A stretch of 38,579 nt of DNA from Coriobacteriales bacterium (GCA_031272005.1 JAISUQ010000091.1:1-38579); one strand, 5' to 3'. Shown: positions 14,490 to 21,926, numbered from the stretch's first letter. Made by a program: numbers and translations. The notes: generated by a model from the sequence alone, not told the origin.

Positions 14490-16700
14490 ATGGCTGATAC
14501 GACAATCGAATGGGAAGTTAAACGAGCATCATGTTTCCTCTGTCACTTGAACTGTGGCGTAATATGTACTAAGGAGAATGGGAGGATCGTCAAGATTGAA
14601 GGAGACCCAGATTGCCCGCACAACGAAGGTTTTGTCTGCGCCCGTCTTGAGCAAGATCGGTGGAAGGATTTCGTCTACAATCCCAACCGTTTGAAGAAAC
14701 CACTGAAGCGCATCGGCGAGCGCGGAGCAGGACAATGGGAAGAAATCAGCTGGGAGCAGGCCTTTGATGAAATGGCTGAGAAACTTGCCGCATTACGTAA
14801 TGAGTACGGCGCCGAAACCCTCTGCTTCTTAGAAGGAACCTATCGGACACAGTCGAACTTGCACTATAAGTTCACCAACTTGTTCGGCACTCCGAATACT
14901 GGGGGCAACGGTACAATTTGCTACAGCAGCGATATGTGGCTTGAGCCCTGTACCTATGGAGGTTTCTGCTCGGACAAGTCCGACTGGAAACGTGCCGACC
15001 TCATTGTACTCTGGGGCCGCAACCCGGCCGTATCTGAACAACTTTGTTGGGAGTGGGTTGTAAAGAATATCGAGGAGCGAGGCGCGAAATTACTCGTCAT
15101 TGACCCGCGGTACTGCGAAGCTGCCCAAAAGGCCGACCTCTACCTGCAAATCCGTCCCGGCACTGATTCAGCATTGGCTATGGGCTTTATCAACATCATC
15201 ATCGAAGAAGGCCTCTACGACCATGAGTTCGTCGAAGAGTGGTGCTATGGTTTCGAAGAGATCAAGGAACGGGCGAAGGAATACCCGGTTGCCAAGGTCT
15301 CTGAGATTACCTGGATATCTGAGGAAAAGATTATCGAAGCTGCGCGACTTTATGCCAGCATCAAGCCGGCCTGCATGCCGTGGGGAGAAAAAGGCGGCGA
15401 TGGTTGCGGCGTTAATGCAACGAGCGCCATTCGGGCAAAAGCGATATTGCGCGCCATCACTGGCAACATCGATGTAATCGGCGGCGACCAGTTGACGATG
15501 CCCTCCGATCGCGGTGATTCGGATATGCAATACAATCACAACAGCCTCTCGCAAGAGCAGCGTGACAAGATGATTGGCAATAACGTGCACCCCGGTCTGA
15601 CTTTCAAGGGATGGGATTTGATTTCCAAGGCCTATCCTCGGTTCTACCCGTACAGCAACGCGCCGCTGATGTTCAGGGCGATGATTACAGGCGATCCTTA
15701 TCCCGTCAAGGCCTGTATCGTGCAAGCCGACAACCCGATGCTCTCTTACTCGAATTCCAAGCTCGTCTACGAAGCCCTCACCAGCCTTGAGCTTCTCATT
15801 GTCAACGATTTCTTCATGACACCGACGGCAGCCATCGCCGATTATGTCCTCCCTGCAGCAACTTGGCTGGAACGCTGCAGCATTGGATATCCCACCATGG
15901 ATGTCGAGCAGGTGAGCATGAATGGCACCTTGCCGGTGCTGGAGCGTTTCGAAGGCGGCGCCGATATCGATTTCCGTGATGATTACGAATTCTGGTACGG
16001 CCTTTCAGAGCGTCTGGGCTTCGCCGATGAATGGTGGGGGCCTTCGATGGTCGATATGTTCAACGATACGGTTGCCCACTTTGGTATGAACTTCAAGGAC
16101 TTCAGCGAGAACGTTAAATACCTCAGAGTCCCCAACGCTCCTGAGAAGTATAAAGCGGAAGGCTTCAAATTCCTCACCCCAACAGGCAAAGTCGAACTCT
16201 ATTCGACCATTATCGAAGAACTCGGCGAAGGGTATGACCCCCTTCCCGGCTTCGAGTATCCGCCATACTTCCCAGAAGTGAATCCGGAACACGCTGAAGA
16301 GTATCCGCTTTCGATGATTACCGGCGCTCGCTTCATGCCCTTCTACCATACCGAGCACCGCCAGCCTGGTGCCTATCGCGACCTGCATCCCGACCCAATC
16401 TTCGACATCCATCCGGATACCGCCATGAAGCTCAATATCGCTTCGGGAGATTGGTGTTGGATCGAAACCCCCTTGGGACGTATCAAGCAACGCGCCCGCA
16501 CGACTACGATATTGGACCCGCGGGTTATCTCCGTCCAGCACGGCTGGTGGTTCCCCGAACTACCCGAGACGGATCTTTTTGGGGTATTCGATTCGAACAT
16601 CAACGCGATACTCGACGACTCTCCGGAAGTCCTCGATTCGTTGATGGGCGCTTGGCCGAATACAGGTTTGTATGCCAAGGTCTACAAAGTTGAGGATTAG
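14490..16700 (+). CDS. Molybdopterin-dependent oxidoreductase (catechol-dehydroxylase-like, soluble)
   Basis: A 736-residue DMSO-reductase-superfamily enzyme without signal peptide. The [4Fe-4S] ligands are Cys15, Cys18, Cys22 and Cys50 in regular C-x2-C-x3-C-x27-C spacing. YNPNRLKKPLKRIGERGAGQWEEISWEQAFDEM follows, then GTPNTGGNG and ICYSSDMWLEPCTYGG at 143-158, where the Mo ligand is expected. VLWGRNP, IADYVLPAATWLER and a C-terminal MGD-binding domain with HTEHRQPGAYRDLHPDP complete it. The lack of a Tat signal, the divergent membrane LuxR gene and the following small zinc-ribbon gene resemble loci of the soluble catechol dehydroxylases known from Eggerthella and Gordonibacter. That assignment is inference from layout and general sequence character; the substrate is unknown. 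No ferredoxin subunit is encoded beside it. Confidence 0.85.
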   Translation: MADTTIEWEVKRASCFLCHLNCGVICTKENGRIVKIEGDPDCPHNEGFVCARLEQDRWKDFVYNPNRLKKPLKRIGERGAGQWEEISWEQAFDEMAEKLAALRNEYGAETLCFLEGTYRTQSNLHYKFTNLFGTPNTGGNGTICYSSDMWLEPCTYGGFCSDKSDWKRADLIVLWGRNPAVSEQLCWEWVVKNIEERGAKLLVIDPRYCEAAQKADLYLQIRPGTDSALAMGFINIIIEEGLYDHEFVEEWCYGFEEIKERAKEYPVAKVSEITWISEEKIIEAARLYASIKPACMPWGEKGGDGCGVNATSAIRAKAILRAITGNIDVIGGDQLTMPSDRGDSDMQYNHNSLSQEQRDKMIGNNVHPGLTFKGWDLISKAYPRFYPYSNAPLMFRAMITGDPYPVKACIVQADNPMLSYSNSKLVYEALTSLELLIVNDFFMTPTAAIADYVLPAATWLERCSIGYPTMDVEQVSMNGTLPVLERFEGGADIDFRDDYEFWYGLSERLGFADEWWGPSMVDMFNDTVAHFGMNFKDFSENVKYLRVPNAPEKYKAEGFKFLTPTGKVELYSTIIEELGEGYDPLPGFEYPPYFPEVNPEHAEEYPLSMITGARFMPFYHTEHRQPGAYRDLHPDPIFDIHPDTAMKLNIASGDWCWIETPLGRIKQRARTTTILDPRVISVQHGWWFPELPETDLFGVFDSNINAILDDSPEVLDSLMGAWPNTGLYAKVYKVED

Positions 16701-16730
16701 TAGGTTATCTGGCTTAGATTGGAGAAAGTC

Positions 16731-16970
16731 ATGTGCTTCAGGCCAGCATCGACAACCATGGGTGCTCGTATCTGCAAGTCTTGTTTTACCGTAATCGATG
16801 ATACGGAGGCGACCAATTGCCCTCAATGTGGGGTAGTTCTTGAGACTTCATTCGTGAACAGCGGAAAGGCTCCCGAAACGGTTGCGCCCACCGCACCAAA
16901 GTCCATACCCAAGGCAGCGCCAGCAGCTCCAAGGGCTCCGGAGGCACCCAAGGCACCGAAACCAATCTAG
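16731..16970 (+). CDS. Zinc-ribbon microprotein with Ala/Pro tail
   Basis: A 79-residue protein starting MCFRPAS. It contains one treble-clef or zinc-ribbon pair, CKSC and CPQC, separated by 14 residues, followed by about 30 residues rich in Pro, Ala and Lys. ATG 16731 is chosen because GGAG at 16721-16724 lies six bases before it; a TTG at 16719 is also in frame. It starts 30 bases after the molybdoenzyme stop and is probably in the same transcript. Small proteins beginning MCFRP with a zinc ribbon and Pro/Ala tail are, to my knowledge, found next to similar molybdoenzymes in this family; their function (electron carrier, chaperone or scaffold) is not established. Confidence 0.72.
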   Translation: MCFRPASTTMGARICKSCFTVIDDTEATNCPQCGVVLETSFVNSGKAPETVAPTAPKSIPKAAPAAPRAPEAPKAPKPI

Positions 16971-17077
16971 TGCTATAACCGCTGCTTTGTCCGCAATGCT
17001 GCCTTGGTACAAATGTTAGCAATATAGCACAACGTGAGAAGCTCGATTTCCTGGCTTTGGAGTGACTTGAGAGAAGA

Positions 17078-17117
17078 GTAGCCCGGCACCGCAGGCAATA
17101 AGCGGTGTCCGGGCTAC
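17078..17117. terminator. Strong hairpin terminator, likely bidirectional
   Basis: GTAGCCCGG-CACCGC (17078-17092) pairs with GCGGTG-T-CCGGGCTAC (17102-17117) with a single bulged T and a nine-base loop. It lies downstream of the zinc-ribbon gene on the plus strand and downstream of the HxlR region on the minus strand. Between 16971 and 17077 I see no gene, only an 8-bp inverted repeat, GTGCTATA/TATAGCAC. Confidence 0.7.
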
Positions 17118-17158
17118 GTTGCGGTGAATCTTGAGGGCTGTTACCCAGGTTTGCCGGC

Positions 17159-17308
17159 CTATGTGTCCAAGCAATCGCTCCTAACATATTCATTTAGGGC
17201 ATCCAGACTCTGCACAACGGTCTGTGCTACGGTCCGGCAGGTGATGACTGCGTCACCCACGTCGAAGAATTCGGTGCAATGGGATATCAGTATGAGTGAA
17301 CGGGGCAT
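17159..17308 (-). CDS. Possible 49-residue small protein downstream of the HxlR gene
   Basis: A minus-strand frame from ATG 17308 to TAG 17159 encodes 49 residues. The C-terminal part has a protein-like pattern (EFFDVGDAVITCRTVAQTVV, then QSLDALNEYVRSD), with an amphipathic helix. A GGGGAGGA stretch abuts the ATG, closer than an ideal ribosome site. The gap to the HxlR stop is 75 bases and the hairpin at 17078-17117 follows, so it could be the last gene of the HxlR transcript, or the 3' remnant of a lost gene. No family recognised. Confidence 0.25.
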   Translation of the reverse strand: MPRSLILISHCTEFFDVGDAVITCRTVAQTVVQSLDALNEYVRSDCLDT

Positions 17309-17383
17309 TCCTCCCCATGTCTGAAGACAGAGGCATCCAGGACGCCCTAGTTGATGAGCCGTACTGTTGACTGTCAGCTCGCG

Positions 17384-17776
17384 CTATGCAGCGGCGTTGC
17401 AGCGGTTGCAGCGGCTGCCGCAGTCGTTGGCGCGATCCAGGGAGTCGGCGCCCCATTGGTAGAGCGGGGCGATGACGGGCAGGAGGCCGCGTCCTTTTGG
17501 AGTCAGTGAGTATTCGACATGGGGCGGTACCTCGTTGAACTGTTCGCGGAGCACCAGGCCAGCAACCTCCAACTCCTTGAGCGACTGAGCCAGCATCATG
17601 TTGGTGATGCCGTCGAGCCTGCGGCGGATAGCGCCGTAGCGCTGGGGCACATCGCCTGAGAGTGCGCAGATGATTGGCAGTTTCCACTTACCGCCCACGA
17701 CGTCCAAAGCGAAGCGGATGGGGCAGAGCAGATCGTCCATGGCCGGCTCAGCTGCGGCCGCCTGGCTTTTCGACAT
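17384..17776 (-). CDS. HxlR-family transcriptional regulator
   Basis: A 130-residue winged-helix protein of the HxlR type: CPIRFALDVVGGKWKLPIICALSG at the start, RYGAIRRRLDGITNMMLAQSLKELEVAGLVLREQF as helix-turn-helix, and PPHVEYSLTPKGRGLLPVI as wing. The Cys before PIRFALDVVGGKW is the conserved redox- or aldehyde-sensitive Cys seen in many HxlR proteins. The C-terminus holds three more Cys (CGSRCNRC), which may bind metal or sense thiol state. ATG 17776 follows AAGGGAG. It is divergent from a flavoprotein gene about 430 bases away, a common HxlR partner. A perfect dyad just upstream is its likely operator. Confidence 0.9.
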   Translation of the reverse strand: MSKSQAAAAEPAMDDLLCPIRFALDVVGGKWKLPIICALSGDVPQRYGAIRRRLDGITNMMLAQSLKELEVAGLVLREQFNEVPPHVEYSLTPKGRGLLPVIAPLYQWGADSLDRANDCGSRCNRCNAAA

Positions 17777-17804
17777 GACCGGGACTCCCTTCTGCGATAA
17801 CTTA

Positions 17805-17823
17805 TAGTATCTAAACGATACTA
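17805..17823. promoter_or_regulatory. HxlR operator candidate
   Basis: TAGTATC (17805-17811), five bases, GATACTA (17817-17823) is an exact inverted repeat 29 bases before the HxlR start. TAGTATC-type half sites fit the AT-rich GTA/TAC dyads usual for HxlR proteins. A direct repeat ACTAAGTCA at 17820-17828 and 17858-17866 overlaps and extends the region. Confidence 0.55.
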
Positions 17824-17988
17824 AGTCAGAAAATACTGCATACTTGCAACATATTTACTAAGTCATATCATAATACCAGTAAGACCGACAGCGCGCAAAG
17901 CCGCACCGCAGCGCAACACCAAGCGGTTGCATCACCAGCAAGGCTGACACATGAAACCAATCTGCACGATTCACTGGTCTTATCCGGC

Positions 17989-18081
17989 CTGAGTTGCCCG
18001 AACTGCAAGCGTCACTGCCCGCTGACTGCCCCCAGCTGCAAGCGCGGGCAGGCCGAGGCCAGACGCTTGCAGGCGGCCTGA
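17989..18081 (+). other. Cys-rich peptide-like frame without recognisable start (possible remnant)
   Basis: In the gap between the HxlR and flavoprotein genes a plus-strand frame ending at TGA 18079-18081 reads LSCPNCKRHCPLTAPSCKRG, with Cys in a CPNC-x3-CPL-x4-C pattern. No ATG, GTG or TTG lies in frame close upstream; ATG 17951 is in another frame and stops early, so the start may have been lost by frameshift. The rest of 17824-18165 shows no gene. Whether this peptide is expressed is unclear. Confidence 0.25.
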
Positions 18082-18210
18082 GGAAGCACTGAGCAAGGCC
18101 CAGCTTATGTCCGGGCGTGTCGCATAGACGTCAGTCTCACAATACGGTGCAGTGGTGACTGCGGTATGATTCAAGGTAAACTACCAGCAGCTATGGTAAA
18201 GGAGGCAGAC

Positions 18211-18837
18211 ATGAAGGCATTATTGATCAACGGCAGCCCCAATGAGCGGCGCTGCACATTCACGGCCCTGGAGCAGGTGGCTAAAGGTTTGGAGGAGAAT
18301 GGCGTCGAGGCCGAGATCCGCTGGCTCGGGCGCGAGGCTGTGCGGCCCTGTCTGGGCTGTGGCGCCTGCGGCGAGACCCAACGCTGCGTCTTTGGCGACG
18401 AGGACGGCGTGAACGACCTGATTGACAGCATCGCCGCCGCCGATGCCCTGGTCATTGGCTCGCCGGTGTATTACGCAGGCATCAACGGCTCGCTGAAGGC
18501 GGCACTCGACCGGGCGTTCTTCGCGGCCGGCAGCCGCTTCGCCTTCAAACCCGGCGGCACCGTGGTCAGCGCCAGGCGGGCAGGCACCACGGCGGCGTTG
18601 GAGCAGCTGAATAAGTACTTCACCATCTCGCAGATGCCCATCGTCGGCTCGCTCTACTGGCCGATGGTGCACGGCACGTCGGCTGATGAGGTGCTGCAGG
18701 ATGCCGAGGGAGTGCTCGTCGCCTACCAATTGGGCGCCAACACCGCCTGGCTGCTGAAGTGCATAGCCGCCGGCCGGGAAGCAGGCTTCGAGCCGACGCA
18801 GCCCGAGCAGCGAGCCAGGACGAACTTCATCCGCTAA
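18211..18837 (+). CDS. NAD(P)H-dependent FMN reductase-like / iron-sulfur-flavoprotein-like flavodoxin-fold protein
   Basis: A 208-residue flavodoxin-fold protein. It opens MKALLINGSPNERRCTFTALEQV, the FMN phosphate-binding loop of the NADPH-dependent FMN reductase family. CLGCGACGETQRCVFGDED contains four closely spaced Cys (C-x2-C-x2-C-x5-C), as in multimeric flavodoxin WrbA-like and iron-sulfur flavoproteins. IGSPVYYAGINGSLKAALDR is the flavin-contact segment. ATG 18211 is preceded by AAAGGAGG, which decides against the in-frame upstream start at 18166. Divergent from the HxlR gene, which probably controls it in response to electrophiles or redox stress. Expected role: cytoplasmic reduction of quinones, azo or nitro compounds, or disulfides; the exact substrate is open. 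Confidence 0.85.
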   Translation: MKALLINGSPNERRCTFTALEQVAKGLEENGVEAEIRWLGREAVRPCLGCGACGETQRCVFGDEDGVNDLIDSIAAADALVIGSPVYYAGINGSLKAALDRAFFAAGSRFAFKPGGTVVSARRAGTTAALEQLNKYFTISQMPIVGSLYWPMVHGTSADEVLQDAEGVLVAYQLGANTAWLLKCIAAGREAGFEPTQPEQRARTNFIR

Positions 18838-18929
18838 GCCGCTTGGCAGGCAGCTTACATCACACGAGAGACAGAGACAGGGGGGACGTTCGACTACGGC
18901 CCGAGTTGCTCGTACGAGCATGCGGCGAA

Positions 18930-18958
18930 TTGCGCCTCTTGGGGGATTACCATACAAT
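18930..18958 (+). promoter_or_regulatory. Promoter of selC
   Basis: TTGCGC (18930-18935) and TACAAT (18953-18958) are spaced by 17 bases. The tRNA-Sec 5' end at 18969 follows eleven bases after the -10 box. A 14-bp palindrome TGCTCGTACGAGCA (18907-18920) lies just upstream and could be the end of the preceding transcript or a control site. Confidence 0.6.
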
Positions 18959-18968
18959 AATCATCTGT

Positions 18969-19065
18969 GGAGATGGATGGTCCCTGGTGGGGCCCGCGGC
19001 CTTCAAAGCCGTTGCGGGGCGTGAAGAGCGTCCTGGGTGCGTTCGATTCGCACGCATCTCCGCCA
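18969..19065 (+). tRNA. selC: tRNA-Sec (anticodon UCA)
   Basis: A 97-base tRNA with encoded CCA (19063-19065). The D-arm has a six-base-pair stem, GGTCCC/GGGGCC, with a four-base loop, diagnostic of bacterial tRNA-Sec. The anticodon arm GCGGC-CTTCAAA-GCCGT carries UCA, which reads UGA. The variable arm is long (GGGGCG/CGTCCT stem). The T-arm is GTGCG-TTCGATT-CGCAC. Seven acceptor pairs are perfect (GGAGATG/CATCTCC); the expected eighth pair would be G-G. The gene is convergent to fdhE and stands beside both selenoprotein operons. SelA charges it with selenocysteine and SelB carries it to the ribosome. Confidence 0.96.
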
Positions 19066-19086
19066 GTAATATTTTGATGCCTGCCG

Positions 19087-20004
19087 CTACGCCCCTTCTC
19101 CCTGGTGCATGCCGCTTTGGGCGGCCATGTCCAGGCGGGCCATGACTACATCCTCCACTTCGTAGCTGACAGGCACGCGCAGTGAGTCGGTGAAGGCGGT
19201 GCGGGTGTATTCGCCGCATTCGTCGCAGAGGTAGAGGCGATGGGCGTCGTCGCCGTCGATGTGGAAGTAGTGCAGCTTGCTCTGGTTTTGGGTACCGCAG
19301 CGGCCGCAGCGGATCCGCTCGAACTCCCAGGCGGTGCCGCAGACGCCGCAGAACAACTGCCGTCCGTTTTTGGCGCCGGATGGCACCGGGCCGACGAATG
19401 CCGCCGTAGCCGGGCTGCCGCAAATCGGACAGTGCAGCGGCTTATTGTGGATCTGGTTGCCCCGCTTGAGGTTCAGCAAACCCATGATGGCCTGGGCATA
19501 ACCCTCCAGCAGTGGGCGGAGAGAGGCGCCGAGGACCATCCAGGCCAGAGTCTGGACAGGCTTGCTGAGTTGCTGGGTGGTTTGGGACAGACAGGCGGCG
19601 AGATAGGCCTGAGGGTCGGTGCCGGCCAGGCCAACACTGCCGTTGTGCACCAGCTCTGGCCAGTTGCAGGCATCCAGTGCGGCAACAGTCGTGCTGTTCA
19701 GGCCGCCGGCCTCAGTGAAGTAGGTGGCGATGTGGGCAGCGTTGCCAGCCAGCTGGGCCTCCTCAATCGCCAGCGGAGCGCAGTGCAGCACGGGCTTCTC
19801 CTGCCAATACCAGCCTTCGATGATGTTAGCATCAGGGAGCTTTTCGACGGCTTCGGTCACGTTGGTGGCGAAGGCAGCGTTACTCGCGGCTATCTCGGCC
19901 TGTATCTCCCATAGCCCCCGGAAGAACTCCAGCCGCTGGCGGTCGTCGGCGGCCAGGATGGTGCTGTAGGCGTCTATTGCCTGATCAATCTGTTGCAGAT
20001 CCAT
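19087..20004 (-). CDS. fdhE: Formate dehydrogenase accessory protein FdhE
   Basis: A 305-residue cytoplasmic protein with four zinc-knuckle-like pairs in the C-terminal half: CPICG, CGVCG, CGRCG and CDECG. This is the rubredoxin-like iron-binding region of FdhE, which in E. coli is needed for maturation or activation of the exported respiratory formate dehydrogenases. The N-terminal 150 residues are helical and poorly conserved, as usual. It is the last gene of the minus-strand formate dehydrogenase operon, 45 bases after the cysteine desulfurase. fdhD, the other accessory gene, is not in the window. The 3' end faces selC with only about 20 bases between. Confidence 0.92.
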   Translation of the reverse strand: MDLQQIDQAIDAYSTILAADDRQRLEFFRGLWEIQAEIAASNAAFATNVTEAVEKLPDANIIEGWYWQEKPVLHCAPLAIEEAQLAGNAAHIATYFTEAGGLNSTTVAALDACNWPELVHNGSVGLAGTDPQAYLAACLSQTTQQLSKPVQTLAWMVLGASLRPLLEGYAQAIMGLLNLKRGNQIHNKPLHCPICGSPATAAFVGPVPSGAKNGRQLFCGVCGTAWEFERIRCGRCGTQNQSKLHYFHIDGDDAHRLYLCDECGEYTRTAFTDSLRVPVSYEVEDVVMARLDMAAQSGMHQGEGA

Positions 20005-20049
20005 CTATATCCCTGCGCTCTCTCGATAGGTTGATAAAGGCGGTCAACT

Positions 20050-21231
20050 TTATCGGCAGTCTTTGTTGGCAATTATAGCTTCCAGGGCATCCAGCAAGGC
20101 GGTGATTTCGTCGGGTCGGGTCTGGGTGCTGAAGCTGACGCGATAGGTGCTGAAGGAGTACTTCAATGGCACCCCGGCAGATTGCAGTACCTGCTGCCGT
20201 TTGGGACGCCAGGTGCCCGCTGCCACGTTCTCGGCGTTATTCTCGCAGGCTGATGCTGTGGAGATAAAAATCCCACGATTGCTGAGGGCGTCCAGCACCT
20301 GGCGATTGTTGGTGTTTGGCAACGTGAAGTTGACCAGGTAGGGAGAGCCGTCATCGCGAGAATTGATCAAGACGTCGGCAAAGCGCTCCTTCAGGCCTCC
20401 CACCAGCTGTTCCCAGAGCTGACGAGCGCGCTGTTCGGCTTTGATGCGCTGGGCAAAGGTAATGCGCACGGCGGCAGCAAAACCGGCAATCAGCGGCACG
20501 GCCTCGGTGCCGGAGCGCAGCCAGCGCTCCTGACCGCCACCGTGGGCGGTGGTGTACATCTTCACACCACTGCGTACATACAATGCCCCGACGCCTTTGG
20601 GGCCGCCAATCTTATGTGCGGAGATACTGGCCAGATCGACTCCCAGCTGGCGGGGGAAGAACTCCAGCTTGCCGTAGGCCTGCACGGCGTCGGTATGCAC
20701 CAGAGCCTCTGGTGCCAGCTCGTTGCGCCGGGCGACGACGCTCTCCAGATCCATGCGGTAGCCCAGCTCGTTTTGCACCAGCATCGCCGAGACCAGCGCC
20801 GGCTGGGCGGCCATGGCAGCGGTGAGCTGTTGCTCGGCCAACTGACCACCCTCCGCCTCCAGATAATCTATCCGCCAACCCTGACGCTTGAGGTTGCGGA
20901 CCGGCTTGGTCACCGAGGCGTGCTCCAGAGTGGTGGTCAACAGATACAGTGGCTGAGAGGCCCCAGCCGCTATCGCCCAGGCAGCGCCGTGCAGCGCCAG
21001 GTTGTTGGATTCGGTGCCGCCGGAGGTGAAGTAGATCTCGCTTTGGTCCACTCGCAGCGACGCAGCCACTATACTGCGGCTTTCCTCCACCAGCATGCGG
21101 GCATCGCGACCGAGAGCATGGCGCGACGAGGGATTGCCCCAGGTCTGCTCCATGGCTTCAGAAACAGCCGCCACCACCTTGCCGTAGGGCTTGGTGGTGG
21201 CGGCGTTGTCCAGATAAATCAACTGTGGCAT
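20050..21231 (-). CDS. Cysteine desulfurase (IscS/NifS-type, class V aminotransferase fold)
   Basis: A 393-residue PLP enzyme. It opens with IYLDNAATTKPYG; EIYFTSGGTESNNLALHG is the cofactor-phosphate region; the PLP lysine lies in SISAHKIGGPKGVG; and the mobile catalytic Cys in STASACENN, in the loop position of NifS/IscS. Family reaction: cysteine to alanine with a persulfide on the enzyme. Lying between fdnI and fdhE, it probably provides the sulfur that FdhD transfers to the molybdenum cofactor of formate dehydrogenase, as IscS does in E. coli; supply of selenium from selenocysteine is another option. The Cys loop is followed by an unusual 15-residue Arg/Gln-rich stretch. The gene starts 24 bases after the fdnI stop. 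Confidence 0.88.
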   Translation of the reverse strand: MPQLIYLDNAATTKPYGKVVAAVSEAMEQTWGNPSSRHALGRDARMLVEESRSIVAASLRVDQSEIYFTSGGTESNNLALHGAAWAIAAGASQPLYLLTTTLEHASVTKPVRNLKRQGWRIDYLEAEGGQLAEQQLTAAMAAQPALVSAMLVQNELGYRMDLESVVARRNELAPEALVHTDAVQAYGKLEFFPRQLGVDLASISAHKIGGPKGVGALYVRSGVKMYTTAHGGGQERWLRSGTEAVPLIAGFAAAVRITFAQRIKAEQRARQLWEQLVGGLKERFADVLINSRDDGSPYLVNFTLPNTNNRQVLDALSNRGIFISTASACENNAENVAAGTWRPKRQQVLQSAGVPLKYSFSTYRVSFSTQTRPDEITALLDALEAIIANKDCR

Positions 21232-21255
21232 CAGGCGGCAATGGATGGCGGCGAG

Positions 21256-21924
21256 CTACTCCGGCTTCTCGACGACATTGGCGCCCGAACTCAACTCCTC
21301 ACGCGCCCAGTGGCCCCAATGATACAGCGCGTCGCTCTCGCTGACCTTGCCGTCGCCAAACATCAGGCGGACGGTGTGGCGATAAGGCTGGAAGATGCCG
21401 GCGCCCAGATAGATATGGGCGATGCCGAAGAGAATCAGAGCCACAAAGCCGATGTCGTGGAAGAGCAGCGACACGGACTTCAGTCCGGTGCCGCCAAACA
21501 TCAGCCCAAAGCCGCTGATGATCATCACCAGCGAAATCAGGATCAGCATGCCGTCGGCGACGATCTGGCCGCTCTTGACGATGCGCTGATCGGGCATGTG
21601 CACGCGCTTGGGCCCGAGCATGTAGGGCACGAAACGGATCAGCCAGGTGATGTCGTCCTTATCCCATTTGCGCAGGTACTTGCCAAAGAAGTGGCCGGCT
21701 CCCTTAGGCGCGATGATGGCCGAGACAATCGGGAAGAGGATGAAGATGGCTGCCAGCACCCGATGAGCCATACGGATGCCGTAGACTACCGAAGCCGGCA
21801 GGGCCTGGGTCAGCGGTGGCACGAAGACGAACAGCCCGGTGATGGCCAGCAGGATGCAGCTGGAGATGAAGACACCGTGGGTGATACGGGTCTGGCGGGA
21901 GTGGCGCTGGATATATTTGGTCAT
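21256..21924 (-). CDS. fdnI: Formate dehydrogenase-N gamma subunit (cytochrome b, membrane)
   Basis: A 222-residue diheme cytochrome b561-fold protein with four transmembrane helices. His16, His54, His156 and His170 lie at positions matching the heme ligands of E. coli FdnI (His18, 57, 155, 169): THGVF, MAHRVL, LFHDIGF, IAHIYL. Role: it passes electrons from the iron-sulfur subunit through two hemes to menaquinone at the inner face of the membrane. ATG 21924 follows GGAGAGG inside the 3' end of fdnH, and the gap to the fdnH stop is only two bases. The C-terminus carries an extra 15-residue polar tail. Confidence 0.92.
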   Translation of the reverse strand: MTKYIQRHSRQTRITHGVFISSCILLAITGLFVFVPPLTQALPASVVYGIRMAHRVLAAIFILFPIVSAIIAPKGAGHFFGKYLRKWDKDDITWLIRFVPYMLGPKRVHMPDQRIVKSGQIVADGMLILISLVMIISGFGLMFGGTGLKSVSLLFHDIGFVALILFGIAHIYLGAGIFQPYRHTVRLMFGDGKVSESDALYHWGHWAREELSSGANVVEKPE

Positions 21925-21926
21925 GG

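Noticed and set aside
14111-14550. Plus-strand frames in the LuxR/molybdoenzyme gap
   Set aside because: They overlap the LuxR or molybdoenzyme genes in other frames and show no protein-like pattern.
16970-17030. Inverted repeat GTGCTATA...TATAGCAC as a mobile-element end
   Set aside because: Only 8 bp with a 45-base spacer and no target duplication; insufficient.
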